Below, piece after piece: positions 9,621 through 17,642 of a stretch of DNA of 64,000 nucleotides. Every line of letters starts with the position of its first letter. Position 1 is the first letter of the stretch. A program made the translations under genes and the position numbers. Source of the DNA: Eukaryota sp. TZLM1-RC (Eukaryota; Metamonada: BaSk clade); assembly GCA_040285825.1 (NCBI GenBank), contig JAUPSS010000001.1, positions 620,001 through 684,000 on the forward strand, read 5' to 3'. A model generated the notes under the pieces. That model was given only the letters and a program-made list of their open reading frames with translations. It searched no databases and was not told where the DNA came from.

Positions 9621-9910
9621 TTAAGTAAAGTAAGAATTAATCAAATTTGAGTTTATTCTATGGATGCCACCATATATAAAGTTTCCGTCTGGTATTTTCT
9701 TTTTCATTATTTTATTTTTAACAGCAATATTCATTGCATCATCCACCAGGAAGTTGAAAAGATGGGAAACCATTTTTATCCTTGGCAACAATAAAAAGCA
9801 TTCTGAGTGATGCATCGTGTCTATAAGTTGTAAAGACAGAAGATACATATCGGAAACCCTTAGTATTTATAAATATTTCATCTTTGGTGGGGTTCTAATA
9901 AAATTCCGCA
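9621..9910 (-). CDS. Unknown small ORF region, frameshifted
   Basis: A minus-strand ORF (9621-9848) and an overlapping alternative frame upstream (about 9,750-9,890) each look partly coding. The upstream frame reads a beta-rich stretch ending PSFQLPGG, and the downstream frame continues DDAMNIAVKNK. They may be one gene with a one-base shift near 9,745. I considered a Nudix hydrolase because of the LPGG, but the Nudix box REEL motif is not visible. It lies 23 bp upstream of the kinase start, on the same strand. Confidence 0.35.
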
Positions 9911-10096
9911 TTTCACAATATTGAGAAAATCAATCCATAGACTTTTACCTGGCCACCTCATAAATTTTTATTATTCGGATGATATATTCATCATGTTGTA
10001 GATAAATTTCCAATTGAAATACAGTATAATATAATAATGAAAAATGTTTATGATATTGAACAATTTTGTGTATAAGAATGATTTTATTTTTTTTTA
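9911..10096. promoter_or_regulatory. AT-rich divergent intergenic region of the viral-like block
   Basis: About 185 bp of very A/T-rich DNA separates a minus-strand ORF from the plus-strand RBR gene. Divergent early promoters would be expected here, but I see no motif I can identify with confidence. Confidence 0.25.
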
Positions 10097-11382
10097 ATGG
10101 AGTGTCCAATTTGTGTACAAAATTTTATAAAATCGAGAAAAAGCAATTGAGTGTCCAACCTGTAAAATTAAAATTTGTGAAAAATGTATCAAACTAAATG
10201 CACAAAATCAAATAAACTTTTCCTGTATGAGTTGCAATAATGAATGGGTAAATGTTTTTGTTGAGCAACACTTTGGGAGTTTATTTCTAAGAAATATTTT
10301 GAAAAAACAAATTGAACACGAATTTGAATTTGAAAAACAAAAATTCCCACAAATGTCAAAAACAGCCAGTTTGAAAAGAGAATATGAAAAATTATTAACC
10401 ACCATAAACAAACTAAACAAAGAAATGGGAAAAAGAAGATATAGAATTAAAAAAAAATTAAAGTTGTAATTTTCACGCGTCCATATAATGAACAACTTGA
10501 ATTGTTGAATGAATATCACCAATTATGTGATTATCTGGATCAACATGATGAGGAATATAAAAGTTATGTTAATCGCAAACGTGAAATTTATTCTATTTTA
10601 AATGATACTGATGATGAGGTTGGTGAAACACGACCTTGTTCAAAACTAATGGTTACATTATTTCTGGTAAATGTACAATTTGTGAAGATGAATATTTTAA
10701 AAAATGTATGGAACCAACACACGATGGAAAATGTGACAACGACATATTGAAAAATTAAACTGAAATTAGACGTTCAACAAAACCTTGTCCAAAATGCTCA
10801 GTTCCGATTCAAAAAATTGATGGTTGTTCACAAATGTGGTGTACAAAATGTCACACTGCATTTGACTACAACACTCTCATCATTGTTACAAGTAATATTC
10901 ATAATCCGCATTATTTTCAACATTTACGTGAATTAAATATCCAACAACAAAATGAATGTGTGAATCTAATGGATGTTATATTTTATTATCGTTGTAGATC
11001 ACGTATTCATTATCATAATTATTTTAAATATTGTGGAGATGATAATTGTGTTTGTTCAATTATTGAACCAATTCATAAAAAACTTGAAAAATTGTGTCTA
11101 AGAATTGTTCACAATGTTCAAAGACCAATTGAAATAATTGAAAAATATGAAAACATGTATCTTGCGAATGAAATATCTATGGATGTTTTAAAGAAAAAGT
11201 ATTTTGAACTTCGTTTTAAAAATATGATGTTTGGAGAAGTTCAAGCATTGTGGAATGTAATGCAAGATTTATTTTGCAAAGAATTGGGAAACTTTGAATC
11301 TTCCAAACCCATTGACAACTTATTTGATTTATTTTACAAAGAAGTTGAAATAATTTCAAAAGATTTAATAAAAAGAAAATAA
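10097..11382 (+). pseudogene. RBR-type RING/IBR E3 ligase-like gene, several breaks
   Basis: The plus strand starts with a RING-like MECPIC at 10,097, continues in a shifted frame with ECPTCKIKICEKC, and after more Cys pairs ends with the classic RING2 pattern CPKCSVPIQKIDGCSQMWC then TKCHTAFDY. RBR proteins are ubiquitin ligases that form a Cys-linked intermediate; related genes occur in eukaryotes and in large DNA viruses. The longest clean ORF is 10,834-11,382 (182 aa), which after RING2 is helical and unrecognised. Frames change near 10,140, 10,465 and 10,635, and a TAA lies at about 10,756. It converges on the small ORF at 11,402. Confidence 0.6.
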
Positions 11383-11401
11383 TACTGTAAATAAAAATTC
11401 A

Positions 11402-11650
11402 TTATTTTATTGTTAAATATTTTGGATTGAAATTAAACAAGTCATAAATATTTATAATTGCAGGTGGATTTTTTAATAAAAAATATTGTAAAAATGTCCC
11501 ACCATCATTCATTCTGTCAATAAGAAAAGCATTTCTAGTTATTTGTTTTTGGAAAATTTCAAAATATAGTCGTTCAATCTCTAATAACATTTTTACAAAA
11601 AAATAATCAATTTTTTTTATTAAAACTCTTCCAACACAACACCTAAACAA
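11402..11650 (-). CDS. Small unknown ORF, overlaps the RPB2-like gene end
   Basis: An 82-aa minus-strand ORF; an internal Met at about 11,590 would give 62 aa and remove the overlap with the RPB2-like stop at 11,620. It is helical and aromatic-rich (ERLYFEIFQKQ) with no recognised domain. Position and orientation suggest a real gene of the viral-like block, but no homology supports it. Confidence 0.4.
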   Translation of the reverse strand: MFRCCVGRVLIKKIDYFFVKMLLEIERLYFEIFQKQITRNAFLIDRMNDGGTFLQYFLLKNPPAIINIYDLFNFNPKYLTIK

Positions 11651-12420
11651 AACATAATTCCGTGAACCATTTTTGGTATAATGGGGTTAATTGGTGTTAC
11701 TGTCAAATCTGATGGGAATATTTGTTCTTTAGCTGCAACATAACGTCCTGCGCGTTCTTGATAACCATATGAACGTTTGTGTTTCTTTGAGTGTACCTTA
11801 TATCCAATTCCAGCATCAATTGACATGTATGATCGTAAAGCATAACTAGCACCAGCTGCAGGGAATTTTGTCTTTTCCATTGAACCCAATGCTAATCCAC
11901 CCTCAGCTGCTCTACCACCTCTAACAGCATTTTGATTTGATAATTTCATTGTTGGGTTGCGGGAAAAAATCTTTTTAGCGCAGAAATGTAATTGTAAAGT
12001 GTATGGAACTGCAAATATTGTAATTAAATTTTCAATTTCATCACTATGTTTATCAACAAATTTCTGTTGTTTAAAGTGGTGTGGTATTTTTTGAACCAAT
12101 CCATAAACTTCATCCTTCTCTAACGATTCACCATGAAGTCCCAGATGTCTCTCCAAAAATCCAGATGTTACATAACCCCATGTTTCACGTTTATTCATTG
12201 CAATTAGATTAACAATGATATGTGGTGCATAACCGGATTCAGCTAGTGGGAAATCATATGGATGATGTATTGCCGCAATAACAGATTTCTGAGCAGCTGA
12301 TGCAAATTTATCTCCAACTGTTGGGTGTCTAATTGTGTGGAGAATGATTTCTTTTCGTTGATTACCAATTGTTCTTTTCTTTCCAATTATTGAACCAATT
12401 CGATAATCAGTTCCATCCAT
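11620..12420 (-). CDS. RPB2-like RNA polymerase second-largest subunit, C-terminal module
   Basis: A 266-aa ORF resembling the C-terminal third of RNA polymerase beta/RPB2. Near residues 33-40 is HPTVGDKFAS, matching the invariant GDKFASRHGQKG region, but the RHGQ bases are changed. Next comes DFPLAESGYAPHIIVN, parallel to the DMPFT..G..PDIIINP strand. EGGLALGSMEK matches the GGLRFGEMER segment. The C-terminal zinc cysteines of RPB2 are missing. In frame, the sequence is open for only about 20 codons above the ATG before a TAA, so the N-terminal two thirds are absent. It may be a fragment or a split subunit of a highly diverged viral enzyme. Confidence 0.6.
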   Translation of the reverse strand: MDGTDYRIGSIIGKKRTIGNQRKEIILHTIRHPTVGDKFASAAQKSVIAAIHHPYDFPLAESGYAPHIIVNLIAMNKRETWGYVTSGFLERHLGLHGESLEKDEVYGLVQKIPHHFKQQKFVDKHSDEIENLITIFAVPYTLQLHFCAKKIFSRNPTMKLSNQNAVRGGRAAEGGLALGSMEKTKFPAAGASYALRSYMSIDAGIGYKVHSKKHKRSYGYQERAGRYVAAKEQIFPSDLTVTPINPIIPKMVHGIMFCLGVVLEEF

Positions 12421-12503
12421 TGTGTATGCATTAAATTTAATATGTCGTATATCACCTGTGATAGAATATTGTTCATGTTAAGCAGCAAAAAAATGTTGAA
12501 AAA

Positions 12504-12896
12504 ATGTTACAAGCACACATCTATTTTAAATTAATGCAAGAATTAATTCAAGGAATTGAGGTTTTTGAGGAATCTTTTTCTGAATTAAAAAATGAAGTAA
12601 AGGGTAGTCCTGTATTTTCACTAGAATTAGATGGGTTGAAACATCAAATGAATTTTGATTATATAAAAGTTGCTGATAAATGTTATACCGAACTGAGATT
12701 AAATCTCTCTCGTATTAAAAATGCACATAATTGTTCAAAATATATTAATAAAAAGGATATTGTTAGAAAGAAATGCCCACAGTGTTCAAAAGTTTCATTA
12801 ATTGAACAGTATGAAACAACTAGAACTGGTGATGAAAGCGAAACAACAATTTTATATTGTGAAGAATGTGAATATTATACACGTATTTATAATTAG
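12504..12896 (+). CDS. TFIIS-like zinc-ribbon transcription factor
   Basis: A 130-aa protein: helical N-terminal 85 residues, then a C-terminal zinc ribbon with CPQC near residue 92 and CEEC near residue 121. Between them is TRTGDESETT, which keeps the acidic Asp-Glu tip that TFIIS inserts into the polymerase active site to stimulate transcript cleavage. The length fits short viral TFIIS homologues. It starts 83 bp from the divergent RPB2-like gene, a sensible partner. The ATG at 12,504 is the first in frame. Confidence 0.68.
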   Translation: MLQAHIYFKLMQELIQGIEVFEESFSELKNEVKGSPVFSLELDGLKHQMNFDYIKVADKCYTELRLNLSRIKNAHNCSKYINKKDIVRKKCPQCSKVSLIEQYETTRTGDESETTILYCEECEYYTRIYN

Positions 12897-12915
12897 AAAA
12901 TTGATTTTTTTTAAA

Positions 12916-13023
12916 ATGAATCTCCAATACGCTATTGGTTATACGATTGTTTTAACTTACTTTTTAATTGTATACTTTTTATTTATGGAGGAAAACCACA
13001 ATGAGAAGAAGATCAACGTTTAA
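12916..13023 (+). CDS. Small single-pass membrane protein
   Basis: A 35-codon ORF begins 19 bp after the TFIIS-like stop. Residues 5-24 form one hydrophobic segment (AIGYTIVLTYFLIVYFLF), followed by a charged tail. Tiny membrane proteins are common in large DNA viruses. It overlaps the 3' end of the convergent gene at 13,013 by 11 bp. No homology was identified. Confidence 0.45.
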   Translation: MNLQYAIGYTIVLTYFLIVYFLFMEENHNEKKINV

Positions 13024-13741
13024 TTTTAATCTCGTAATTGTTATCACTCAACACTAGTACATTTTCTGTTCCAATATAGAAATTTGCATTTTCTGTGAAA
13101 TAAACATCTTTTTCAAATTTCAGTGTTTTGAATTGATTAACTCGATCTAAATTTTCCAGTGATGTTCTAGCAACCTCTAAATATTCACCCAAATCAAACA
13201 TTGGTTCTTGATATGATGTCAAGACACGTCTTGTATTTTTTGGTATTTTAGCACAAACAACAACAATATAATTCCAAGGTCTAGGTCTGTAAAAAAAGTC
13301 AAATGAGTGTGAGTTACCAAATACTCTGTGATTTAATATTCGAATAATGTTTCCCAAATATGTTTGATTGTTAATATTCACAACATCTTCTTTTTCTCTA
13401 ATACCATCAGTTATTCCTCGATTTGTTTTTACTTGATATATGTTTTTCATTTCATTCGTTGTTATTTCTGACAATTTAACATCAGTTGGATCGTGGTATT
13501 CATTGAATGCAAATGTTATTGTGTATTCTTGCATATGTTCACCCGTGCGTCTAATTGAACAGGAACCATCATCACCAAGAACTTGATTGAAATATTTCAT
13601 TAAATTATTATGAATTTGGGTATGACCTTCTGGAAAATATGGTGCATCAATTTCATATTCTTTTGTTGTTGTGGTTATACTTATTTTACTACCATACGAA
13701 AACAATAATGGATAATGTCCAGTAATTGAAACTACATACAT
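13013..13741 (-). CDS. Unknown 242-aa protein at the right edge of the viral-like block
   Basis: An intact minus-strand ORF with mixed alpha/beta character, no membrane segment and no motif I recognise. Its ATG at 13,741 lies about 10 bp from gypsy RT sequence, so its promoter must come from the gypsy side or has been lost. It is one of the longest undisturbed genes in the block and a good query for finding the source virus. Confidence 0.55.
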   Translation of the reverse strand: MYVVSITGHYPLLFSYGSKISITTTTKEYEIDAPYFPEGHTQIHNNLMKYFNQVLGDDGSCSIRRTGEHMQEYTITFAFNEYHDPTDVKLSEITTNEMKNIYQVKTNRGITDGIREKEDVVNINNQTYLGNIIRILNHRVFGNSHSFDFFYRPRPWNYIVVVCAKIPKNTRRVLTSYQEPMFDLGEYLEVARTSLENLDRVNQFKTLKFEKDVYFTENANFYIGTENVLVLSDNNYEIKIKR

Positions 13742-13750
13742 TTTTCAATT

Positions 13751-14756
13751 AAAAAAACCCATTGATATTCCTAACGCTATTGGTAAGTTAGACTCAACTG
13801 GAATAGTAAGAGCGTTAACACCATCTTTACCGCTGAAATCGCCTGTCAACCTCGGTTTTCGATCATCAGGGTATATTACTAATACAATAGGGGAACTGAA
13901 TTTATAGTTCGATTCAATTGCATAGCCCATTTCGATTAATTCGTCAAAAATTTGGTTAGCTATTTGTAATTTCTTTGGGTTGAGACCCCTTGCTGGATTA
14001 TGTACAACAGCGTTAGTATTATAAAAGGGGATTGACATGGGTGGACAATCGATGCCTTCTTTATTGGGCGTTTCGCTGAATACGTCCTTCGATTGAGCTA
14101 ATATATCAGACAAACTCTTATTATACTCACTATCATCTTATTTAATCTCACATCCAGATCCATCTAATTGCTGGGTAAAATCTTCTTCACTGCTGGGAAT
14201 AGATTCTACATGACCGATTTGGTGAGTTTTAATTCTGTTATCAAATTCGGTTTCAGCATTTAGTAAAGTGCGGCGCTCTTCGTCTAGTACAATTACTAAA
14301 CGGTCAGATGTCAATAACCCAAGTTGTTGTAACATGTCTAGCCCAATTAAAAATTTGTTTGAACCCGGGATTATCGGGAGAGTATGATTTATTGAAACTT
14401 GGTTCGCGATGCTACCAACATTGAACGTCAAAATGCCTTGTGCACTTCCAAGCGAATTGGTCGATACGTTACTAGCAGGGATGAATTGTGTGATGTCGTT
14501 TTCATTGACGGACATTGAACACAGATTTGCTAGGTCTAGGGAAATGACAGAACAATATGCAGCTGTATCTATCATGCCTTTTATGACTGTACTGTTAATT
14601 CTTACCTGAAGTTCTAAAAACTGAGGCTGCTGGGATCTGTTGTGGTTTATACAAGGAGCAGTGTTACCTGTTTGGTTGCATAAATCTCTTTCTGTATTAT
14701 TTATTTCATTAATCTGATTATTTATGTTGCTATTTCCATTGTTCAAGAAAGAGAGT
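13751..14756 (-). mobile_element. Ty3/gypsy protease and start of reverse transcriptase
   Basis: ORF 14138-14794 carries a retroviral-type aspartic protease: MIDTAAYCSVISL with the DT(A) active-site strand, and a FLIGLDMLQQLGLL flap/second loop. An in-frame TAA at 14,138 separates it from the RT fingers (13,745-14,113), which show MGYAIES....SSPIVLV and LTGDFSGKDGVN. The RT is cut at GFFN by the viral-like block and resumes at 4,676. The upstream edge at about 14,756 is a plus-strand LINE tail, so gag is missing. Confidence 0.82.
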
Positions 14757-14990
14757 GAAACAATGAAAGATTTGATATTTTTTATGGCGATCACGGATTC
14801 AATTTGCCATTATTAAAAGATTACCTCGGTTTTTCAATCGAATAAGAGAAGCTTTAGCTGGACAGCAAGCAGATCAAGATTTTGTAGAGGAAATCTTGGT
14901 TCAATGATAGTCGTCCCATTAGTAATGAATTAATTAAATTAAGTGTGCAAATTCAATAAATACATATATTCAATCTTCGATTTTCACTTT
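14757..14990 (+). mobile_element. LINE family C 3' tail preceding Piezo copy 1
   Basis: Plus-strand sequence from the AACAATGAAAG stretch to the AATTCAATAAATAC end matches the 3' end of the LINE at 29,336-30,484, including the C-terminal residues VEEILVQ and the stop. The same tail sits before Piezo copy 2 (45,113-45,475). It was therefore present before the Piezo segment was duplicated. Confidence 0.75.
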
Positions 14991-15044
14991 TCGTTCAGGT
15001 TCAGGTGTTGACGAAAGATCATATCTCAACTACACCTTGGAACC

Positions 15045-16991
15045 ATGGTTAAGCCCGTACTTTCGTCACTTCTACTACCTGCTACCTTGTTCGTTTGTCT
15101 TTTATCTAGACAATCTTATTTCATATTTGCTTTTGTTCCTTCGCTTTTTCTTGCTATTAAGCTTCCGAATCAAAAATGGCCCCCGCTGCTCTCTTTTGCA
15201 TTATCCTTTCTTGGTTTAGTCGCTTCTGCAGTAACCATTCCATTTGACCTCCCCCTTCTTCAGTCTTTATATATAGGTACTTGTTCTGATTCACTATGTA
15301 TACCACCATTTGCGTACTATGGTTCACTTGTTTTCTTGTTATTCATCTATCTTCGACTGCAACCTTCTTCATGCACGCTCTCCTCACATGTCCCTCTCCT
15401 GTCCAATGTTTATCTCAAAACCATTCTCATCCTACTTTCCTTCTCTTTCGTCCCCACACCCACCTACTTCGTCTTCTTCACCCTCATATCGCTTGTTTTG
15501 TCATCTCCAACTTCTCCTCTCCTCTCCCACAACCTCTACCATAAGATCTTCTCCATTTGTTCATTTTCCCACCTTTACTACATTCTTCTCTCCTCTGCTC
15601 TCTCCCTTCCTTACTTTCATGATCCATCTACTCTCCTTCCACTTCCTGTGTCTTTCTTCTCCACACTACACATTCTTACCCTAATTCTCTCCATTTATCT
15701 TCACTCATCCCCTTACTTTTTCTCTCCACATCACCGTATTCCCCAAGCAGATAGTGTTGAACCTAGTCTAATCTCTCTTTCTTTTGTTCCTGACACAACT
15801 GCTTCTATTAGTGTAGCATCTGTAATTTCTTTTTTCTCATGTGGATTAGTATTAATTGCTACCTTCTTTTACCCTTCACCTTGGCTGATTCCGTTGCTGA
15901 TATATGGAATGATTCTGATTATTTTTAAATTAAGAACTTGTGGTTTCAAACGAGGTTATAGAGTTTTATTATTTTCTATTATTTCAATTAATTTAACATT
16001 TATTTCTTTTTCTAAACAACCAAGAGCTGTGACGTTACTTTCAGCAGCTTTCTTTCTATTTTTGAACCCTTTTGGTCTATTGGTGACGTTTTCGCCACGT
16101 CAGCATAGGTACTTTTTGAAATTTTTGAGAATTATTTACACAATTGACCACTCTATTATTGTTTTTACTGCTTCTTTATTAATCACCTTAAATTTACCTT
16201 CAATTCCATTTATTTTACTATTCTTATTATCAGTTCATTATATTCTTCATCCTTTATCATCAAATAAAAAAATTACAAATTTGGTGTTATTTATTTCTTT
16301 TGGTTTTGTTTTACTATTTTATTCCACTTTCTCTTCCTTTATTTCCTCAATCTGTGATTCCCAATTCGCAATTGTGTTGGGCGTTTGTAAGACCCAATCT
16401 TATTATTATTCAGTTATTATCTTTATTTTAATTTCTTCTTTATCTCATTTAAATTATTTACTTAGAAGAATAGATGGTGAAAGTAGAACCTCTTTGTCTT
16501 TTCAATCTCCTTTATTCTTAAAATTCAAATCAGTAATTGGAGTTTGCTTTATCAGCATATACTTGTTATTTAGAGTTTGTTTATTGGAAATTGTTATATT
16601 AGCAATCTTTGTGGTTATTGTTTTACTCCCAATTGTTGGAATTCGAAATTCTTTAATTGACTTTATAGGATTTTCTAGTTTGGTTTTGGTCATTGCTAGT
16701 TTATTTATAATCCAATACACCCCAGTAATGGATTATTTATCCACACTTCTCCCAGCTCATTATGTAGACGTGATATCACGTTATCATTTTGACCTTTTAT
16801 TTGATCGATTTGTTTTTCTTATTTTTCCAGTATTATCTTTTGTTTTTCTTAAGGGAATTGACTTTAATCAGCGCTTCATTTCCCTTTCAAGACCTTCAAT
16901 TATCAAAAATTTAGTCGTTTTCATTCTAGTAATTTCAACATTCCAACCATATATTTTTAAATCTAATACCGTTAATAATTTGTATTTTTGA
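15045..16991 (+). CDS. PIEZO: Piezo mechanosensitive channel copy 1, N-terminal half
   Basis: A 648-aa ORF starting at the ATG in GGAACCATGG, about 55 bp after the LINE tail. It is almost entirely hydrophobic, with many membrane helices of 18-22 residues spaced as in the repeated four-helix blade units of Piezo. The frame ends where copy 2 has one T fewer (near 16,962); beyond that the protein continues in other frames to 17,479. The stretch 15,383-15,793 is strongly C/T-rich and missing, in frame, from copy 2. The Piezo assignment comes from the C-terminal half, which is continuous in copy 2. Confidence 0.8.
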   Translation: MVKPVLSSLLLPATLFVCLLSRQSYFIFAFVPSLFLAIKLPNQKWPPLLSFALSFLGLVASAVTIPFDLPLLQSLYIGTCSDSLCIPPFAYYGSLVFLLFIYLRLQPSSCTLSSHVPLLSNVYLKTILILLSFSFVPTPTYFVFFTLISLVLSSPTSPLLSHNLYHKIFSICSFSHLYYILLSSALSLPYFHDPSTLLPLPVSFFSTLHILTLILSIYLHSSPYFFSPHHRIPQADSVEPSLISLSFVPDTTASISVASVISFFSCGLVLIATFFYPSPWLIPLLIYGMILIIFKLRTCGFKRGYRVLLFSIISINLTFISFSKQPRAVTLLSAAFFLFLNPFGLLVTFSPRQHRYFLKFLRIIYTIDHSIIVFTASLLITLNLPSIPFILLFLLSVHYILHPLSSNKKITNLVLFISFGFVLLFYSTFSSFISSICDSQFAIVLGVCKTQSYYYSVIIFILISSLSHLNYLLRRIDGESRTSLSFQSPLFLKFKSVIGVCFISIYLLFRVCLLEIVILAIFVVIVLLPIVGIRNSLIDFIGFSSLVLVIASLFIIQYTPVMDYLSTLLPAHYVDVISRYHFDLLFDRFVFLIFPVLSFVFLKGIDFNQRFISLSRPSIIKNLVVFILVISTFQPYIFKSNTVNNLYF

Positions 16992-17642
16992 TTTAACTCT
17001 AATCAAACACACAAACGGAACTAGTAGGAAGCTGCTTTATCTAATAACCTCAATTTTAACAATAACTCGATTAACAATTACTTATTTATCAATAGCATTG
17101 CCTCAAGATTTTATTAAAAGTCCTATATTTAAAAATATTTGCATTACCCTCACTCAACCATTGTGACTCTGTTTTTTTGTCTAGAGCATGCTTTAATTTT
17201 ATTACCTTTGGTTATTCAATTAATCATTTCTACCTCCTTCATCAAATCACCTTCCCCATCAATCACGTCGCCTGTGATTGCTTTATTTACATCGCAATTC
17301 CAACTACTTGGCCCAGCTTTCATGCATACAGTGGCAGTAGTGTTTGCTTGGGTATCTATTCTATCTATAAGAGATCCTTTTTCTATTATTCTAGGAGCTT
17401 CCTGTTTAGGCTTTCTTAGTTCTCATCATTGGAGACATCGGAAAAAACTTGTTTGGTTGGTTCTGTTGGGGTTAGTGTTTGGGGTTGTTTCCAAAATTTT
17501 GTTGTCTTCTTTATGTGATCTCTATCCTGATCTCCATTCTTCATGGCCAAAATTTTACGAATTTTTCGGAGTGTCTTGCACATCCAACTCTTTTCCTTTT
17601 TCACTTCAGTTTCCCCATTTTAGCCATATTTTGCCTCTATAG
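16992..17642 (+). pseudogene. PIEZO: Piezo copy 1, middle segment in shifted frames
   Basis: Copy 2 reads this part as one frame (47,070-47,760). Copy 1 has extra bases in an A run near 17,130, a T run near 17,171 and a T run near 17,590, which leaves ORF 17,139-17,642 and the start of 17,479 as fragments. The encoded helices (LILLPLVIQLIIS, VFAWVSILSI) are the same in both copies. Confidence 0.7.

Larger units (their letters stand above)
4677..13750. mobile_element. Viral-like (NCLDV-type) DNA block inserted in the gypsy RT gene
   Basis: This compact block interrupts the gypsy RT between the GFFN and LPKAFWQ portions. It carries an RPB2-like module, a TFIIS-like zinc ribbon, a deoxynucleoside kinase, an RBR RING protein and several short unknown ORFs. 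Intergenic gaps are short and genes lie on both strands. RNA polymerase subunits, TFIIS and nucleotide kinases together are a hallmark of nucleocytoplasmic large DNA viruses and related cytoplasmic replicons. No capsid, DNA polymerase or packaging ATPase is visible, and I see no terminal inverted repeats. About 3.4 kb of the block is a later LINE insertion (6,052-9,492). Confidence 0.65.

Noticed and set aside
9621-9910. Nudix hydrolase
   Set aside because: An LPGG follows a beta strand, but no REEL/EE motif is seen after it in either frame.
4677-13750. Maverick/Polinton transposon
   Set aside because: No terminal inverted repeats, protein-primed polymerase, retroviral-like integrase of its own, or packaging ATPase is visible in the block; the integrase nearby belongs to the gypsy element.
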